A stretch of 64,000 nt of DNA from Gordonia polyisoprenivorans NBRC 16320 = JCM 10675 (GCF_000241325.1 NZ_BAEI01000067.1:52106-116105), one strand, 5' to 3'. Shown: positions 22,428 to 31,869, counted from the first letter of the stretch. The notes: generated from the letters alone by a model not told the origin. Translations and numbers: made by a program.

Positions 22428-23461
22428 CACCCCACTCCAAACAAAACTTGCAACCATGAGGCAGAAACCCTCTCGGGAGACTGACGTTCGGCTACTTCAG
22501 ATCGCCCGCGCATCAGCCGGTCGCGAACAGCTGCCGAATCGATCTCCTGGACCGCGCGAGCCAAGTCGAGCGGGTCATCACACGTGAATCCAAGTGCTGC
22601 ATCGCCCATAATGAACGGAATATGCGCCGGAATATCCGAGACTACAATATCGCTTTCTGAGGCGATTGCTTCTAGAATAACCATCGGCATTGCTTCCCAA
22701 CGAGAAGCAAGAACCATACATCTACAGCTGTCTAGTAACAGAGATACCTCACTCGAAGAAACTCGACCAAGGAACGTTACCCTATCATTGATTTGGAGAT
22801 CACACGCTAATGACTTTAGCTTGGCTGTGTCTGGACCCCAACCGGCAAGTGTCAGCCGCCGATCCGGGAGATACAGCATTGACCTCAACACTGTATCCAC
22901 TGCCTTCTCCTCAGCATGACGAGCTACCACTAAGATATCGGCATCACCGGATATCGTCCTTGATATTACATTCGAGTTAGCACGAACGACTGGATTGGGG
23001 ATCACGTGGTCACGCTGACCCACTGAGGTCGCTATCGACTCGGCTACGAACACGCTATGCGAATTAGTAGCGAAGGTCCTCCGAGCCTTCACCCATAATC
23101 TGCACACGAAAGGATATCGATTGATAGGCCAATGATGCACGGCAACCACCTTCGACCTCGTACCGACGGACACCAGCCCACATAGCAGTATCGAGTAATG
23201 CGTATGAGCGAGAATAATATCTGGAGCGTGCTTTGCAATTATTCTTCTCAGTCTAATAGCCATGCCAACAGCACCTATTAGGCCGCCAGGTCGGCCCTCA
23301 GATACTATCTCTGGATCCGGAAAGAAATCCGCTGAAGACTTCTCGTAAATGAATATAGTTGAGACGTCCAGATTGTTACATTCAAAAGCGCTGCCTATCC
23401 ACGCAGCGAGCTTCTGAGCACCGGCCGGCTCCAGTTGAGTCACAACCTGCAATACTCTCAT
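22427..23461 (-). CDS. Glycosyltransferase family 4 protein
   Basis: 344 residues. The N-terminus VLQVVTQLEPAGAQKLA is typical of GT4 enzymes. Later motifs are VIPNPV, ILVVARHAEEKAVDTVL (donor domain start) and LASRWEAMPMVILEA, which stands for the usual ExFGxxxxEA block. Cytoplasmic, adding a sugar to the repeat unit. Start at ATG 23461 because GGAG lies 6 bases upstream and it gives the same TGATG overlap with the upstream gene as other junctions here; ATG at 23464 is also possible. The gene is A+T-rich. Sugar specificity is not readable. Confidence 0.86.
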   Translation of the reverse strand: MRVLQVVTQLEPAGAQKLAAWIGSAFECNNLDVSTIFIYEKSSADFFPDPEIVSEGRPGGLIGAVGMAIRLRRIIAKHAPDIILAHTHYSILLCGLVSVGTRSKVVAVHHWPINRYPFVCRLWVKARRTFATNSHSVFVAESIATSVGQRDHVIPNPVVRANSNVISRTISGDADILVVARHAEEKAVDTVLRSMLYLPDRRLTLAGWGPDTAKLKSLACDLQINDRVTFLGRVSSSEVSLLLDSCRCMVLASRWEAMPMVILEAIASESDIVVSDIPAHIPFIMGDAALGFTCDDPLDLARAVQEIDSAAVRDRLMRGRSEVAERQSPERVSASWLQVLFGVG

Positions 23462-24225
23462 CATCGACTCCAGGCTTCTCCCGCAAAGGACGACTCACCA
23501 GGCACAACTGCTAATGAGAAGATATTACGCTCGATATTGTGTAGTACAAATGCAAGCCTGACGACCGCCAATGTATACCTCCCGACCAGCCGTCTTGGTT
23601 CACGCATGATTCGCAACGCCCAACCCAGTCTAAATCGGTGAACCCACCGCGGGAAGTAGTTCTCGTTGACACATAGCTGATCAAGATAACCTCCGGCGGT
23701 TATCCATATCGCTTCGGGCGCGTTCCTCATCAGCTCAACCAGAACCAAATCCTGGAGCTCGGCCCCCAAGGCGACGATTACTATGTCAGGCCTCTCTTTG
23801 TGCAAAACTGCAGGATTACTTCGTAGCGCCGCCAGTTGCCCATAACCATCACAACAGAACACAACCTCGGCATCGATGAGCCCACTCGCGCGTTCTGCAA
23901 CTCCCGGCTTGCCACCGACTATGGCCATCCTAGACGGACCAAACTCCCGCAACAGCTCTGGAATGAACAGGTCAGCTGAGGTTCGCCGAACCCTATGCCC
24001 AAGAGCGAACGCAATCAGCTGGAGCAGAGTGCCATCGAGTCCTATAAAGTGCAAGCTCCTGACGGCTTCCCAATTCGTACGTTGCACCGACCAGTGGTTC
24101 AGCCACGTGATACCTACAGGTGCGCCACAGCGATATCTTCTTATGGCTTCTCGCGCAAGCGCAACTGAAGCGGTATGACGCCAAACGTTGGCAGGCTCCT
24201 GTCCACAGTTGCTTCCGTCAAGCAT
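23461..24225 (-). CDS. WecG/TagA/CpsF-family glycosyltransferase (GT26)
   Basis: 254 residues, the usual family size. Characteristic stretches are FIGLDGTLLQ (active-site Asp region), MAIVGGKPGVAE, PDIVIVALGAE, ITAGGYLDQL and a C-terminal basic block HRFRLGWALRIMREPRRLVGR that probably contacts the membrane. Family members transfer N-acetylmannosamine or related sugars, as UDP donors, to a polyprenyl-linked acceptor early in repeat-unit assembly. The start at ATG 24225 has AGAGG 6 bases upstream and overlaps the preceding gene by 8 bases. The exact sugar is unknown. Confidence 0.87.
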   Translation of the reverse strand: MLDGSNCGQEPANVWRHTASVALAREAIRRYRCGAPVGITWLNHWSVQRTNWEAVRSLHFIGLDGTLLQLIAFALGHRVRRTSADLFIPELLREFGPSRMAIVGGKPGVAERASGLIDAEVVFCCDGYGQLAALRSNPAVLHKERPDIVIVALGAELQDLVLVELMRNAPEAIWITAGGYLDQLCVNENYFPRWVHRFRLGWALRIMREPRRLVGRYTLAVVRLAFVLHNIERNIFSLAVVPGESSFAGEAWSR

Positions 24226-25303
24226 GAAAGCCTCTGTTCACCAATAGGGTGATCGCGTTGGCGTACTTCATTCCCTGGATAGAGGCGTTGTAGGAGTCCG
24301 CTGCGAACCGACGCGCTGCCACCCGCACGCCGCTCCCGCTTCTCTCACCTTGGATAGCTTTGCTAATTACCTCAGCGCAGTCTAATCGGTCCATGTGTCG
24401 GTATGTGTATCCTGTTACGCCGCTTCGAACGAACTCCGCTGCGCCGCCCGAGTCGGGAACAATTGCTGTCAGTCCTGCGAGCTGACTTTCGCCCACTACT
24501 CTGCCGCTAGGTTCTTGGCCATTCGCCAAGAGCATGAAATCAATGCCATCGAAGACTTTGTCACGCTCGAGGACCCCGTCGTAGCAGAAGTTCTGTCCTA
24601 GCAACTGTCTTGCCTTGCCCAGCACCGCGACCAGATACTGATCATCTTCCGTAGACGGTCCTCCGCGCATTGTCACTTTGATTGGTGTATCGACCATAGC
24701 CAGCGCTTCTAGCGCGAACTCGAGGTTCTTGATACGGTCGACTCGCCCTATCAGTCCGACAGTTGGAATCTCTGGTATCGGAAGATAATTGTCCTTAATT
24801 GAAATATTAATCGGCCTATATATCACTTCGGTTCGTATGCTACGAGACACTTGGTCTGTTACGAAATTGCTGACCGCGATACATCCGTCGGTGCTGCGGC
24901 TCAACAGACGAATGAGTTTGGCACCTTTAACTGAGTCTGTCTTCGTATGGAGGTCGAGAACTACTGACGATCGACGCAGGCAATAGTAGGGTTTAAGTAC
25001 GGCTGCTACCAGAAGCAGGTCGATATCGAAGAGAATGTCAACTCGATCTTTTGGTTGCCGAAGCAATGCAGGAATGAAGGAGAGTGTGCGTCCCAATCTT
25101 GTGCGGCCGCGCCGGTCTCCGATTTCTACCTTGGTTATATCTGAGCCGATGTTCTCTGTCCATGCGGCAATCAATGAATAGTTTCTTGCCGGGACCACTA
25201 GCCCGACGTTCAGGCCTTGTGTTGCCATTTCTTTAGCAAGTGCCAGCATACTATACTCGGCGCCCCACACTACTTCGGCGTTGGATACAAATACATATTT
25301 CAC
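24218..25303 (-). CDS. Glycosyltransferase family 4 protein
   Basis: 361 residues. N-terminal VFVSNAEVVWGAEYSMLALA has the acceptor-side WGAE loop of GT4 enzymes. TVGLIGRVDRIKNLEFALEAL opens the donor domain, and ANGQEPSGRVVGESQLAG occupies the place of the sugar-nucleotide binding E-x7-E block, followed by DSGGAAEFV. The start is GTG at 25303 with GCGGA just upstream, 10 bases after the flippase gene. A cytoplasmic enzyme of repeat-unit synthesis, specificity unknown. Confidence 0.86.
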   Translation of the reverse strand: MKYVFVSNAEVVWGAEYSMLALAKEMATQGLNVGLVVPARNYSLIAAWTENIGSDITKVEIGDRRGRTRLGRTLSFIPALLRQPKDRVDILFDIDLLLVAAVLKPYYCLRRSSVVLDLHTKTDSVKGAKLIRLLSRSTDGCIAVSNFVTDQVSRSIRTEVIYRPINISIKDNYLPIPEIPTVGLIGRVDRIKNLEFALEALAMVDTPIKVTMRGGPSTEDDQYLVAVLGKARQLLGQNFCYDGVLERDKVFDGIDFMLLANGQEPSGRVVGESQLAGLTAIVPDSGGAAEFVRSGVTGYTYRHMDRLDCAEVISKAIQGERSGSGVRVAARRFAADSYNASIQGMKYANAITLLVNRGFHA

Positions 25304-25313
25304 CTGTTTCCGC

Positions 25314-26600
25314 TTACCTTTCCGCTAGTTGGCTTGCATTTGAATATATGTGACTTGGCCTGATTCGCCGCCGGCAGATCGACGCTAGAACCCAACCTCC
25401 ACATGCGCCCAGTAAGTAACCCCATGAGCAGCCGATTGGACCAGCCAACGTTCCAACTAATGTTGGTGTAAGGAGTATTGGCACCAGAATTGATTGATAC
25501 ATCAGAGCAAAGCGGTGCCCTACTATTCTAAATAGGCCAGTGTAAGTTAACCAATAGGTACTCTGAACTGCGCCAGCTAAGCAGAGAATCAAAGAGCAGC
25601 TCGCAGCCTGCTGCCAAGTGGCACCAATCAATTTGGGTATGAGAATATACGAAAGAAGCCCTGCTGCAGCGAATATGGGCGCCGCAATGGCCATCACCTT
25701 CCGCTGGTTCTTCTTGAGCTCAATGCCCGCTTCGTGCGAAGAGCCCTTCGCCGCTAATGCCACGGCCGCGGTCGAAGCTCTGTCTGCGGGATGAAGCATA
25801 GTTTCCGTGATTGTGGTTAGCACGCGATAACCGACGGCGTATTGAGCCAGAGGGGCTGGCCCCAGAACCAAGCCTATGAATAGATCATCTGCTCGACGGC
25901 CCACTGTCCCGACCAAGTTGCCAAGCAGGGAACTCTTCAGCGCCTTCAGAACTTCGCCGGAGGCCTGTGTACGCCTTGTCGGGACTATTCGGTCTTTCGT
26001 GGACAACAGGATCCCGTAGTATATTAGGTTTGCGAATGAGCTCTGGACTAGCAGTGCTCCGATACCAGATCCGCTAGTTGCGAGGTAAGTAGCGAGTCCC
26101 ATAAGCGTACTTGCAAGGGAACCTACTGCCTGGTAGGCGGTCAGCTGAAGGAATCTTCCCCTTCTTTGCATTCGCGCAATACACACTGATGCTAGGCCGG
26201 TTACTGGTATTGCGGCGCCGAGCGCAGCTGTGTATAGCGGAACGCTCCTAAGGTCAGATCGAACCGAAAAGCATGCGGCAATCGCCAGGGTAAGTACATA
26301 CACGATCGTTCCGCGAACCAACGCGTAGTGCGCCAACGCGCGCTCGTTTGACTCGGAAATCTCGGAGATTGAGGTAAGGGTGAGAGTCACGCCGCCTTCT
26401 GCCACGAGGATTGCGATAGCGGCTATTGCAGTTGCCATAGCAAATTGCCCGTACGCGGAGGTGGGGGTCTTCAATAGTACGAGGTACAGAAGTACCATCG
26501 GCGCCAGTCGAGCGACTACTGCGCCTATTGACAGCCATCCTGTGTTCGCGATGAAGCGCCTCGACGCATCGCCGCCGACGTTCGCGTTATTGGTCGACAT
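25314..26600 (-). CDS. Wzx-like polysaccharide flippase (MOP superfamily)
   Basis: 428 residues with about 12 hydrophobic segments and few charged residues apart from short loops. N-terminal NTGWLSIGAVVARLAPMVLL and the mid-protein RRADDLFIGLVLGPAPLAQYAVGYR resemble oligosaccharide flippases of the Wzx/MATE-like group. It should move the undecaprenyl-linked repeat unit across the membrane to the Wzy-like polymerase. Start placed at ATG 26600 (MSTNN), overlapping the preceding acyltransferase gene by 14 bases; no strong ribosome binding site was seen and the frame extends to 26675, so the start is uncertain. It lies in the A+T-rich cassette. Confidence 0.85.
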   Translation of the reverse strand: MSTNNANVGGDASRRFIANTGWLSIGAVVARLAPMVLLYLVLLKTPTSAYGQFAMATAIAAIAILVAEGGVTLTLTSISEISESNERALAHYALVRGTIVYVLTLAIAACFSVRSDLRSVPLYTAALGAAIPVTGLASVCIARMQRRGRFLQLTAYQAVGSLASTLMGLATYLATSGSGIGALLVQSSFANLIYYGILLSTKDRIVPTRRTQASGEVLKALKSSLLGNLVGTVGRRADDLFIGLVLGPAPLAQYAVGYRVLTTITETMLHPADRASTAAVALAAKGSSHEAGIELKKNQRKVMAIAAPIFAAAGLLSYILIPKLIGATWQQAASCSLILCLAGAVQSTYWLTYTGLFRIVGHRFALMYQSILVPILLTPTLVGTLAGPIGCSWGYLLGACGGWVLASICRRRIRPSHIYSNASQLAER

Positions 26601-27252
26601 GGCCGTGGTCTTGAACGCTCTGGGACTGCCATTGAGGTTCCGCCATGCGCTCCAGGTTGACTGCGTGCGGCGCAACCATTGTCTGACCTGGTGCTACATC
26701 TTTCACGATCGTCGCATTCACACCTATCTTAACGTTATCCCCGATGCTGATCGGGCCCACCACGACTGCGCCGGCGCCGATCGAGACGTTGTCACCGATT
26801 CTTGGGAGGCCGTGTCTGTTATGGCCGATTGTCACTTGTTGGTTAATCCAACAATCCCTTCCTACCGACTCGGCGGTGATTGTTGTAGCAAATCCGTGTT
26901 GAATGAATAGCCCTTTGTCAATAGATCCACAGTAGATGTCAAGGGTTGCTTCCCCCCTCCATATCATCTTGCAGAGCATCCGCACCGGAAAAGGAAAGTG
27001 CCGAATCCTAAATTCTAAAAGGCTTCGGTATTCAGGCAGTTTGATGGCCAGAACGCTTAGGCGGACTACCGGTTGAGAGCCTGCTAAAGAATGCCATCCC
27101 AGGCAGTGGGCCCACCGCTTAGATTCATAGTCTACTATCTCCGCAGTGCGTGGGCTCAACCTGGTTAGCGCCCAGTACGGATACCCATACAGCAAAGCTG
27201 CCAAATAGACCAATGGGTTTTCCCTGTCAGCCATAGCTCGGTCCAGATTCAT
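26587..27252 (-). CDS. Serine-acetyltransferase-like hexapeptide acyltransferase
   Basis: 221 residues. An N-terminal mostly helical part is followed by a left-handed beta-helix with hexapeptide repeats, including ATTITAESVGRDCWI, VTIGHNRHGLPRIGDNVS and IGAGAVVVGPISIGDNVKIGVNA. DIYCGSIDKGLFIQHG holds the putative catalytic His. The overall form is that of CysE-related acetyltransferases found in polysaccharide clusters, where they O- or N-acetylate the repeat unit or a sugar nucleotide. Start ATG 27252; ATG 27234 is an alternative. Acceptor unknown. Cysteine biosynthesis is unlikely given the location. Confidence 0.85.
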   Translation of the reverse strand: MNLDRAMADRENPLVYLAALLYGYPYWALTRLSPRTAEIVDYESKRWAHCLGWHSLAGSQPVVRLSVLAIKLPEYRSLLEFRIRHFPFPVRMLCKMIWRGEATLDIYCGSIDKGLFIQHGFATTITAESVGRDCWINQQVTIGHNRHGLPRIGDNVSIGAGAVVVGPISIGDNVKIGVNATIVKDVAPGQTMVAPHAVNLERMAEPQWQSQSVQDHGHVDQ

Positions 27253-27276
27253 GTATTCTTGATTTCTCGGGCATCG

Positions 27277-27822
27277 TTAGGTGCTCCAGGATACTTGTTG
27301 CCTAACAATCTTTGCTGGAGCCCCCGCCACTAATGCGCCTGCCGGGATGCTTCTTGTCACGACCGAGCCTGCTGCTATAACTGCGCCGTCTCCTATTTCT
27401 ACGCCTTTCAGGATCATCGCCCTCGCGCCGACCCAAACTTTGTGGCCGATCGATACCGGCGAAGTCGATGGCGCAGCACCCTCGATATTGTGGTAGTCGG
27501 TGTCGGTGATCACCACATCCCACGAGATTGCACAGTTGTCACCAATAACAACCTGATCCCGACAGCATATCTCGGTGCGGCGATTCAAGAATGTGTTCTT
27601 TCCAATTATTAGTTTCGCGCCCGTGGCATCCATGTATATTTCTACCTGCTTGTACAGCCTGACACGGTCACTGATCTCGATCTGTGTACCAGGATTCGGT
27701 CTGTGGATTCGCACTTTTCGAGATATTCTTACCGCGTGGCCAATCTGGGCTCCCCGGCGAAATCTCCACATATATGCACGAGATCTGTCTATTGCGCTTG
27801 AAAACTTAGCCCTTGGTCTCAC
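27277..27822 (-). CDS. Maltose/colanate-acetyltransferase-like hexapeptide acetyltransferase
   Basis: 181 residues from GTG 27822. Hexapeptide coils run from about residue 35 ([13 protein letters not shown]) through [20 protein letters not shown] to [32 protein letters not shown] and end in PAKIVR, the usual order in WbbJ/Maa-type O-acetyltransferases. DTDYH contains the catalytic His. The frame is open to 27921, but that would overlap the dehydrogenase gene by 52 bases. GTG 27822 has GGAGAA 6-8 bases upstream and starts 47 bases after that gene. Presumed role: acetyl decoration of the exopolysaccharide. Confidence 0.85.
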   Translation of the reverse strand: MRPRAKFSSAIDRSRAYMWRFRRGAQIGHAVRISRKVRIHRPNPGTQIEISDRVRLYKQVEIYMDATGAKLIIGKNTFLNRRTEICCRDQVVIGDNCAISWDVVITDTDYHNIEGAAPSTSPVSIGHKVWVGARAMILKGVEIGDGAVIAAGSVVTRSIPAGALVAGAPAKIVRQQVSWST

Positions 27823-27869
27823 GTGCGGTTCTCCTGAATATTGCTGCTTGGCGCTGTACTGGTTCGCAA

Positions 27870-29171
27870 TCAGACGCTGTATTCCCAGCCAGCGGCTCGC
27901 CAGTTTGCGGGTTGGAGGCAATAGCGGCCGTCGATAATGCTCTTCCTAGTTACAATTTCGGATAAGTGGATTGGGTCTAGGTCCATGAATTCTTTCCATT
28001 CGGTCAGGACCATAGTCAAGTCAGCCTTGTAACACGCTTCGTCGACACTCTCCGCATAATCGAGCGTTGGATATATGAGCCGCGAATTTCGTATTGCTTT
28101 GGGATCGTAGACGGTAATGTCGGCTCCTTGTAGCTGAAGCTGTCCAGCCACGTTCAGCGCGGGGGAGTCGCGCACATCGTCTGATTCAGGTTTGAAGGCA
28201 GCCCCCAGGACTGCAATACGTGCACCGATCAACGATCCTTTGCAGGTTTCGCGTGCTAGTTCCACCATTCTCGTTCGGCGTCTCATGTTTACTGAATCAA
28301 CTTCCCGGAGAAAGCTCAGCGCTTCGGCCGCTCCTAATTCGCCCGCTCTAGCCATGAATGCCCTAATATCCTTCGGAAGGCAGCCACCCCCGAAGCCTAA
28401 ACCCGCATTGAGGAACTTCCGACCAATCCTCGCGTCATATCCGATTGCATCGGCTACGGCAGTCACATCAGCGTTGGCCGCGTCGCACACCTCTGCGATT
28501 GCGTTGATGAACGAGATCTTGGTCGCCAAGAACGCATTGGCGGAAGTCTTCACCAGCTCCGCAGTCGGAGGATCGGTAACGATGAAAGGAATGCCGGCGT
28601 CGAGGATCGGTGCATATATCTCCCTACATACGGTCTCGGCTTGCCCACCGCTGAACTGCCCGAGCACAACGCGATCAGGGTTCAGGGTGTCCTTGACCGC
28701 GTATCCCTCTCTCAGGAACTCGGGGTTCCAGGCGATCTCGACCTCAAGGTCCTTGGCCAGCTCGTCTGCACGCTCACCGAGCCGTTGGGCTGTTCCCACC
28801 GGCACCGTCGACTTGCCCAGAATCAGGGCGTCTCGCGTCAGCAGCGGGACGAGTTCCTCGACCGCTGCGTCTACGTAGCGCAGATCCGCGCTGTATTCAC
28901 CCTTCTTCTGGGGCGTGCCGACTGCGACGAAGAAGACATCAGCGAAGTCGGCTGCTTCAGTGTACGAGCCGGTGACCCGCAACCTGCCGGAGTCGATGTG
29001 CTTCTTCAGCAGCTCCGGTAGCTCGGGTTCGTAAAAGGGGACTTCACCTCGAGCGAGGCTGTCGCGCTTCTCCGGTACCACCTCGACTCCGAGTACCTCG
29101 TGCCCAAGCTCGGCCATGCACGCTGCATGGGTGGCGCCCAGGTACCCGAGGCCCAACACAACCATCCGCAT
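27870..29171 (-). CDS. UDP-glucose/GDP-mannose dehydrogenase family protein
   Basis: 433 residues. The N-terminal NAD-binding fold has [13 protein letters not shown]; then come [27 protein letters not shown] and NPEFLREG. The catalytic cysteine sits in [16 protein letters not shown], and the C-terminal sugar-binding fold has [17 protein letters not shown]. The enzyme oxidises a nucleotide-hexose to the uronic acid, most likely UDP-glucose to UDP-glucuronate, for the repeat unit. Start ATG 29171 overlaps the previous stop as TGATG, with AGGAG 8 bases upstream; the frame opens earlier at 29288, inside the neighbour. The 5' half is GC-rich while the 3' half (27.87 to about 28.5 kb) is clearly A+T richer, suggesting an internal recombination junction. 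Confidence 0.93.
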   Translation of the reverse strand: MRMVVLGLGYLGATHAACMAELGHEVLGVEVVPEKRDSLARGEVPFYEPELPELLKKHIDSGRLRVTGSYTEAADFADVFFVAVGTPQKKGEYSADLRYVDAAVEELVPLLTRDALILGKSTVPVGTAQRLGERADELAKDLEVEIAWNPEFLREGYAVKDTLNPDRVVLGQFSGGQAETVCREIYAPILDAGIPFIVTDPPTAELVKTSANAFLATKISFINAIAEVCDAANADVTAVADAIGYDARIGRKFLNAGLGFGGGCLPKDIRAFMARAGELGAAEALSFLREVDSVNMRRRTRMVELARETCKGSLIGARIAVLGAAFKPESDDVRDSPALNVAGQLQLQGADITVYDPKAIRNSRLIYPTLDYAESVDEACYKADLTMVLTEWKEFMDLDPIHLSEIVTRKSIIDGRYCLQPANWRAAGWEYSV

Positions 29172-30673
29172 CAGTATGCTCCTTCTTTCGCCAGCACGGC
29201 CTTGGCGGTACGCCACAGGATGACTAGGTCTTGCATGATCGACCAGTTCTCGACGTACGAAAGGTCGAGCCGCACAGATTCTTCCCACGAGAGGTCGGAT
29301 CGACCGGAGACTTGCCAGAGGCCGGTGATGCCCGGCTTCACCAACATCCGGCGTGCGACTCGCCCGTCGTACTTCTCCACCTCATCCGGCAATGGCGGAC
29401 GAGGTCCGACAAGGCTCATACTTCCCGCCACGACATTGAAGAGTTGCGGGAGCTCGTCGAGGCTGTACCGCCGGATGAACTGGCCCACCCGCGTCACGCG
29501 TGGATCGTCGCGCATCTTGAACAGCACGCCCGCTCCCTCGTCGAGGTGCGCCAGCTCGTGCTTGCGCTTGTCGGCGTCCTGCACCATCGAGCGGAACTTC
29601 CACATCTCGAACGGTTTGTTGTTCAGCCCGATGCGGACAGCCCGGTAGAAGATCGGGCCGGAGGAATCGACTTTGATGGCGATGGCGACGGCGAACATGA
29701 TCGGAGCAAGCATCACCAGCGCGGTGAGTGCCCCCGCTCTGTCGAGTGCAGCCTTTCGGAACCGGTTGGCACCCTCGTACCGGGGCTTGTCGATATGGAG
29801 CAACGGCAGGCCGGCGACTGGACGGACCATCATGCGCGGGCCAGCCACGTCGGTGACCCCGGGCGAGACCAGCATCTCGACATTCATGCCTTCGAGGTCC
29901 CACGACAAGTCTTGCATCGCTTGGTGTCCCAGCGCTTCGGTGGAGGTCACCGCGACGGTGGTCGCGCCGGTGTGTTTGACCGCCGAAGTCACGTCGTCGA
30001 AGTCGCCGAACACCGGAACGTGGCGGTCGTCGATGCGCAGTTCTTCGGGCGTGCCCCTCCTGCTGGGCGGCAAACACACACCCATCACGTCGTAGCCCAG
30101 AGTGGGTGTGTTCAACAGCCTCTTGACCAAGGGGGCGGACGCACCGACCGAACCGACCACGAGGAGCTTCTCCAAGTGGCGTGCCCGTTGGCGTTGACGT
30201 GTGAGCCGCTTCCGCCAGTACCAGCGCGCCGAGACAAGGCTGACCGTGCCCAACGGCAACGCAATCAGGAGGAAGCCGCGGGCGATGTTGAGCCGGAACA
30301 AGAGGTCCACCATGGCCAGCACGCCGAACACCGACAGGCACGCGGTGACGACCCGGCTGTACTCGTCGGGTCCCGACCCGATGACCCGGCGATCGAGTGT
30401 GTGGAACACGCGAAGCGCTGCCAACCATGCCACTGCCAGCACCACTGAGACGAATGCAGCGGGAATTCCCAACTCGCCGTTGGCTTCCAGGGGATCGTCG
30501 GAGCCGAATCGCACTAGCTGCGCTACCACAATCGACGCAACCACGATGGCAAAGTCACCCCAGGCGACAGTACGCAGGTAGCCGAGCACCCACGACTGTG
30601 GCGTGCGGACGTCACTATCGTCGTCCGCCGCCAGCGGCCGACGACCGATCCTCAGATCGCGATTAGCGGTCAC
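29171..30673 (-). CDS. Exopolysaccharide polyprenyl-phosphate sugar-1-phosphate transferase
   Basis: 500 residues. The N-terminal half has about four to five membrane segments, then a Rossmann-like central domain (LLVVGSVGASAPLVKRLL). The C-terminal bacterial sugar transferase domain has KFRSMV, RRYSLDELPQLFNV, SLVGPRPPLPDEV and KPGITGLWQVSGR. It starts repeat-unit synthesis by moving a hexose-1-phosphate from a nucleotide sugar to undecaprenyl phosphate at the inner membrane face. The start at GTG 30673 has GGGGGAA 3-5 bases upstream; a TTG at 30694 is less likely. First gene of the operon, about 170 bases after a predicted promoter. GC-rich, unlike the genes further down. Confidence 0.93.
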   Translation of the reverse strand: MTANRDLRIGRRPLAADDDSDVRTPQSWVLGYLRTVAWGDFAIVVASIVVAQLVRFGSDDPLEANGELGIPAAFVSVVLAVAWLAALRVFHTLDRRVIGSGPDEYSRVVTACLSVFGVLAMVDLLFRLNIARGFLLIALPLGTVSLVSARWYWRKRLTRQRQRARHLEKLLVVGSVGASAPLVKRLLNTPTLGYDVMGVCLPPSRRGTPEELRIDDRHVPVFGDFDDVTSAVKHTGATTVAVTSTEALGHQAMQDLSWDLEGMNVEMLVSPGVTDVAGPRMMVRPVAGLPLLHIDKPRYEGANRFRKAALDRAGALTALVMLAPIMFAVAIAIKVDSSGPIFYRAVRIGLNNKPFEMWKFRSMVQDADKRKHELAHLDEGAGVLFKMRDDPRVTRVGQFIRRYSLDELPQLFNVVAGSMSLVGPRPPLPDEVEKYDGRVARRMLVKPGITGLWQVSGRSDLSWEESVRLDLSYVENWSIMQDLVILWRTAKAVLAKEGAY

Positions 30674-30821
30674 AACTTCCCCCGAAGAGTCCAACCGAAC
30701 GCGCTCACAGTACCCACAGTGCGCACCTCCCGTCGTGTTGAACGGGGACGACCGTAGGCACGTAGCCCATCCCCAGACACCGACGTCCCTGCAAAGTGAT
30801 CTCGATTTCTTGCAACAGCGT

Positions 30822-30876
30822 CATGTCCGGTTCGGACATGTACGAAAAAGATAGCTTGCTCTCAGGTTCTACACAA
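30822..30876 (-). promoter_or_regulatory. Predicted promoter with palindromic operator for the polysaccharide operon
   Basis: On the minus strand TTGTGT (30876-30871), 17 bases, then TATCTT (30853-30848) fit a primary sigma-factor promoter. Transcription would begin near 30841. Directly over that point lies a perfect inverted repeat, CATGTCCG-GTT-CGGACATG (30822-30840), a typical placement for a repressor operator. The first gene starts about 170 bases downstream. The palindrome is seen directly; the promoter is a motif match only. Confidence 0.5.
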
Positions 30877-31290
30877 TTTGGAGGCTTAACCACGCCTGCG
30901 AGGTGTGTGTGATGAGCATCTCGCACTCCGAGTGGGACGATGCGAGCTATTACCTTAATCCTGTTGTTGCACAGCGATTCTGCTAGGTAACTCTAGCTGC
31001 GCATACCTACCACGAGGAGCCCAGCACACACCGTTGTTACCGCATGAAATCCGGATGAAACAATGGTCCCAAGACCCATGCAAAGAAATTCACCCGAACG
31101 GACTACAACACTTCATCTTCTGCGTAGTCCACTTGGTCGACATTTCTGTTAGATGAATTTGAGATTCACAATATTTGAGCCCAGCACCCAGCTCGTGAAC
31201 AGAACTCTTTACATGGCTAACGGATTTCGATACATCGTGATTCTTGTCTCAGCGCCGCGGGGAGGCAACGTTCCTACTCGACGATCTGCG
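30877..31290. other. Intergenic stretch upstream of the polysaccharide promoter, nothing recognised
   Basis: About 410 bases, lower in GC than the surrounding genes, lying between the promoter and the 3' end of the GDP-fucose synthase relic. Short frames occur, but none has a family signature or a convincing start signal. It may contain further upstream regulatory sites or more remnants of the disrupted nucleotide-sugar gene. Confidence 0.4.
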
Positions 31291-31708
31291 CCCCGTCAAC
31301 AGCGAGCCCTCAACGAACGGACTGATCGGAGAACTTGGTATAGATACACGATGAACCCAAGAACAACAGATGCGGAACCTGCTGTTGCACTGCCGCATCG
31401 AGCACATTGGTCTGAACCTGCAGGTTCTGGGAAAGGAAGTCGACGGGGTAGGTGCTGTTGGCGAGGATGCCGCCGACCTTGGCTGCGGCGAGGATGACGG
31501 TATGGGGTCGAACCTCCTCGAAGAAGTCGAAGACCGCACTTCGATCGGTCAGGTCGAGTTCACTACTCGTGCGACCCACCAGATCGGAGAACCCCTCCGC
31601 CTCGAACAAACGCCACAGCGCCGATCCCACCAGCCCGCGGTGGCCGGCGATGTAGGTCGTCGCACCCCGGTCGAGTGGACCTGCACTGTTCACGGTGTTC
31701 TCGATCAT
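31291..31708 (-). pseudogene. GDP-L-fucose synthase relic (frameshifted, truncated)
   Basis: A 132-codon frame from ATG 31708 gives AGHRGLVGSALWRLFE (NADP-binding motif), AAAKVGG and LLFLGSSCIYTKF, the N-terminal third of GDP-L-fucose synthase (SDR family, about 320 residues when complete). It stops at SVR. The neighbouring frame continues with EGSLLTG, the piece expected next (EDALLTG in the family), so a frameshift lies at about 31312. Homology then ends at about 31291. The enzyme would make GDP-fucose for a polysaccharide; here it cannot. Its catalytic Tyr/Lys region is missing. It is probably left from an earlier version of the polysaccharide locus. Confidence 0.82.
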
Positions 31709-31869
31709 TTTCTATCCCGCCGTAGATGGTGATACCCCGAACGGCTACCGCTTCCGGTGTCGTAACTCGACAGCGCCGCTGAACTTCTGGGCGTAAGGAT
31801 AGGCGTTGACGGCAATTCCGGCACAACCCGCACAGCCAAGTTCAGTTCGGACGCAGATACAGTCGGCAC

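Noticed and set aside
30705..30926. 73-codon frame across the promoter/operator
   Set aside because: Contains the palindrome and promoter and has no protein signature.
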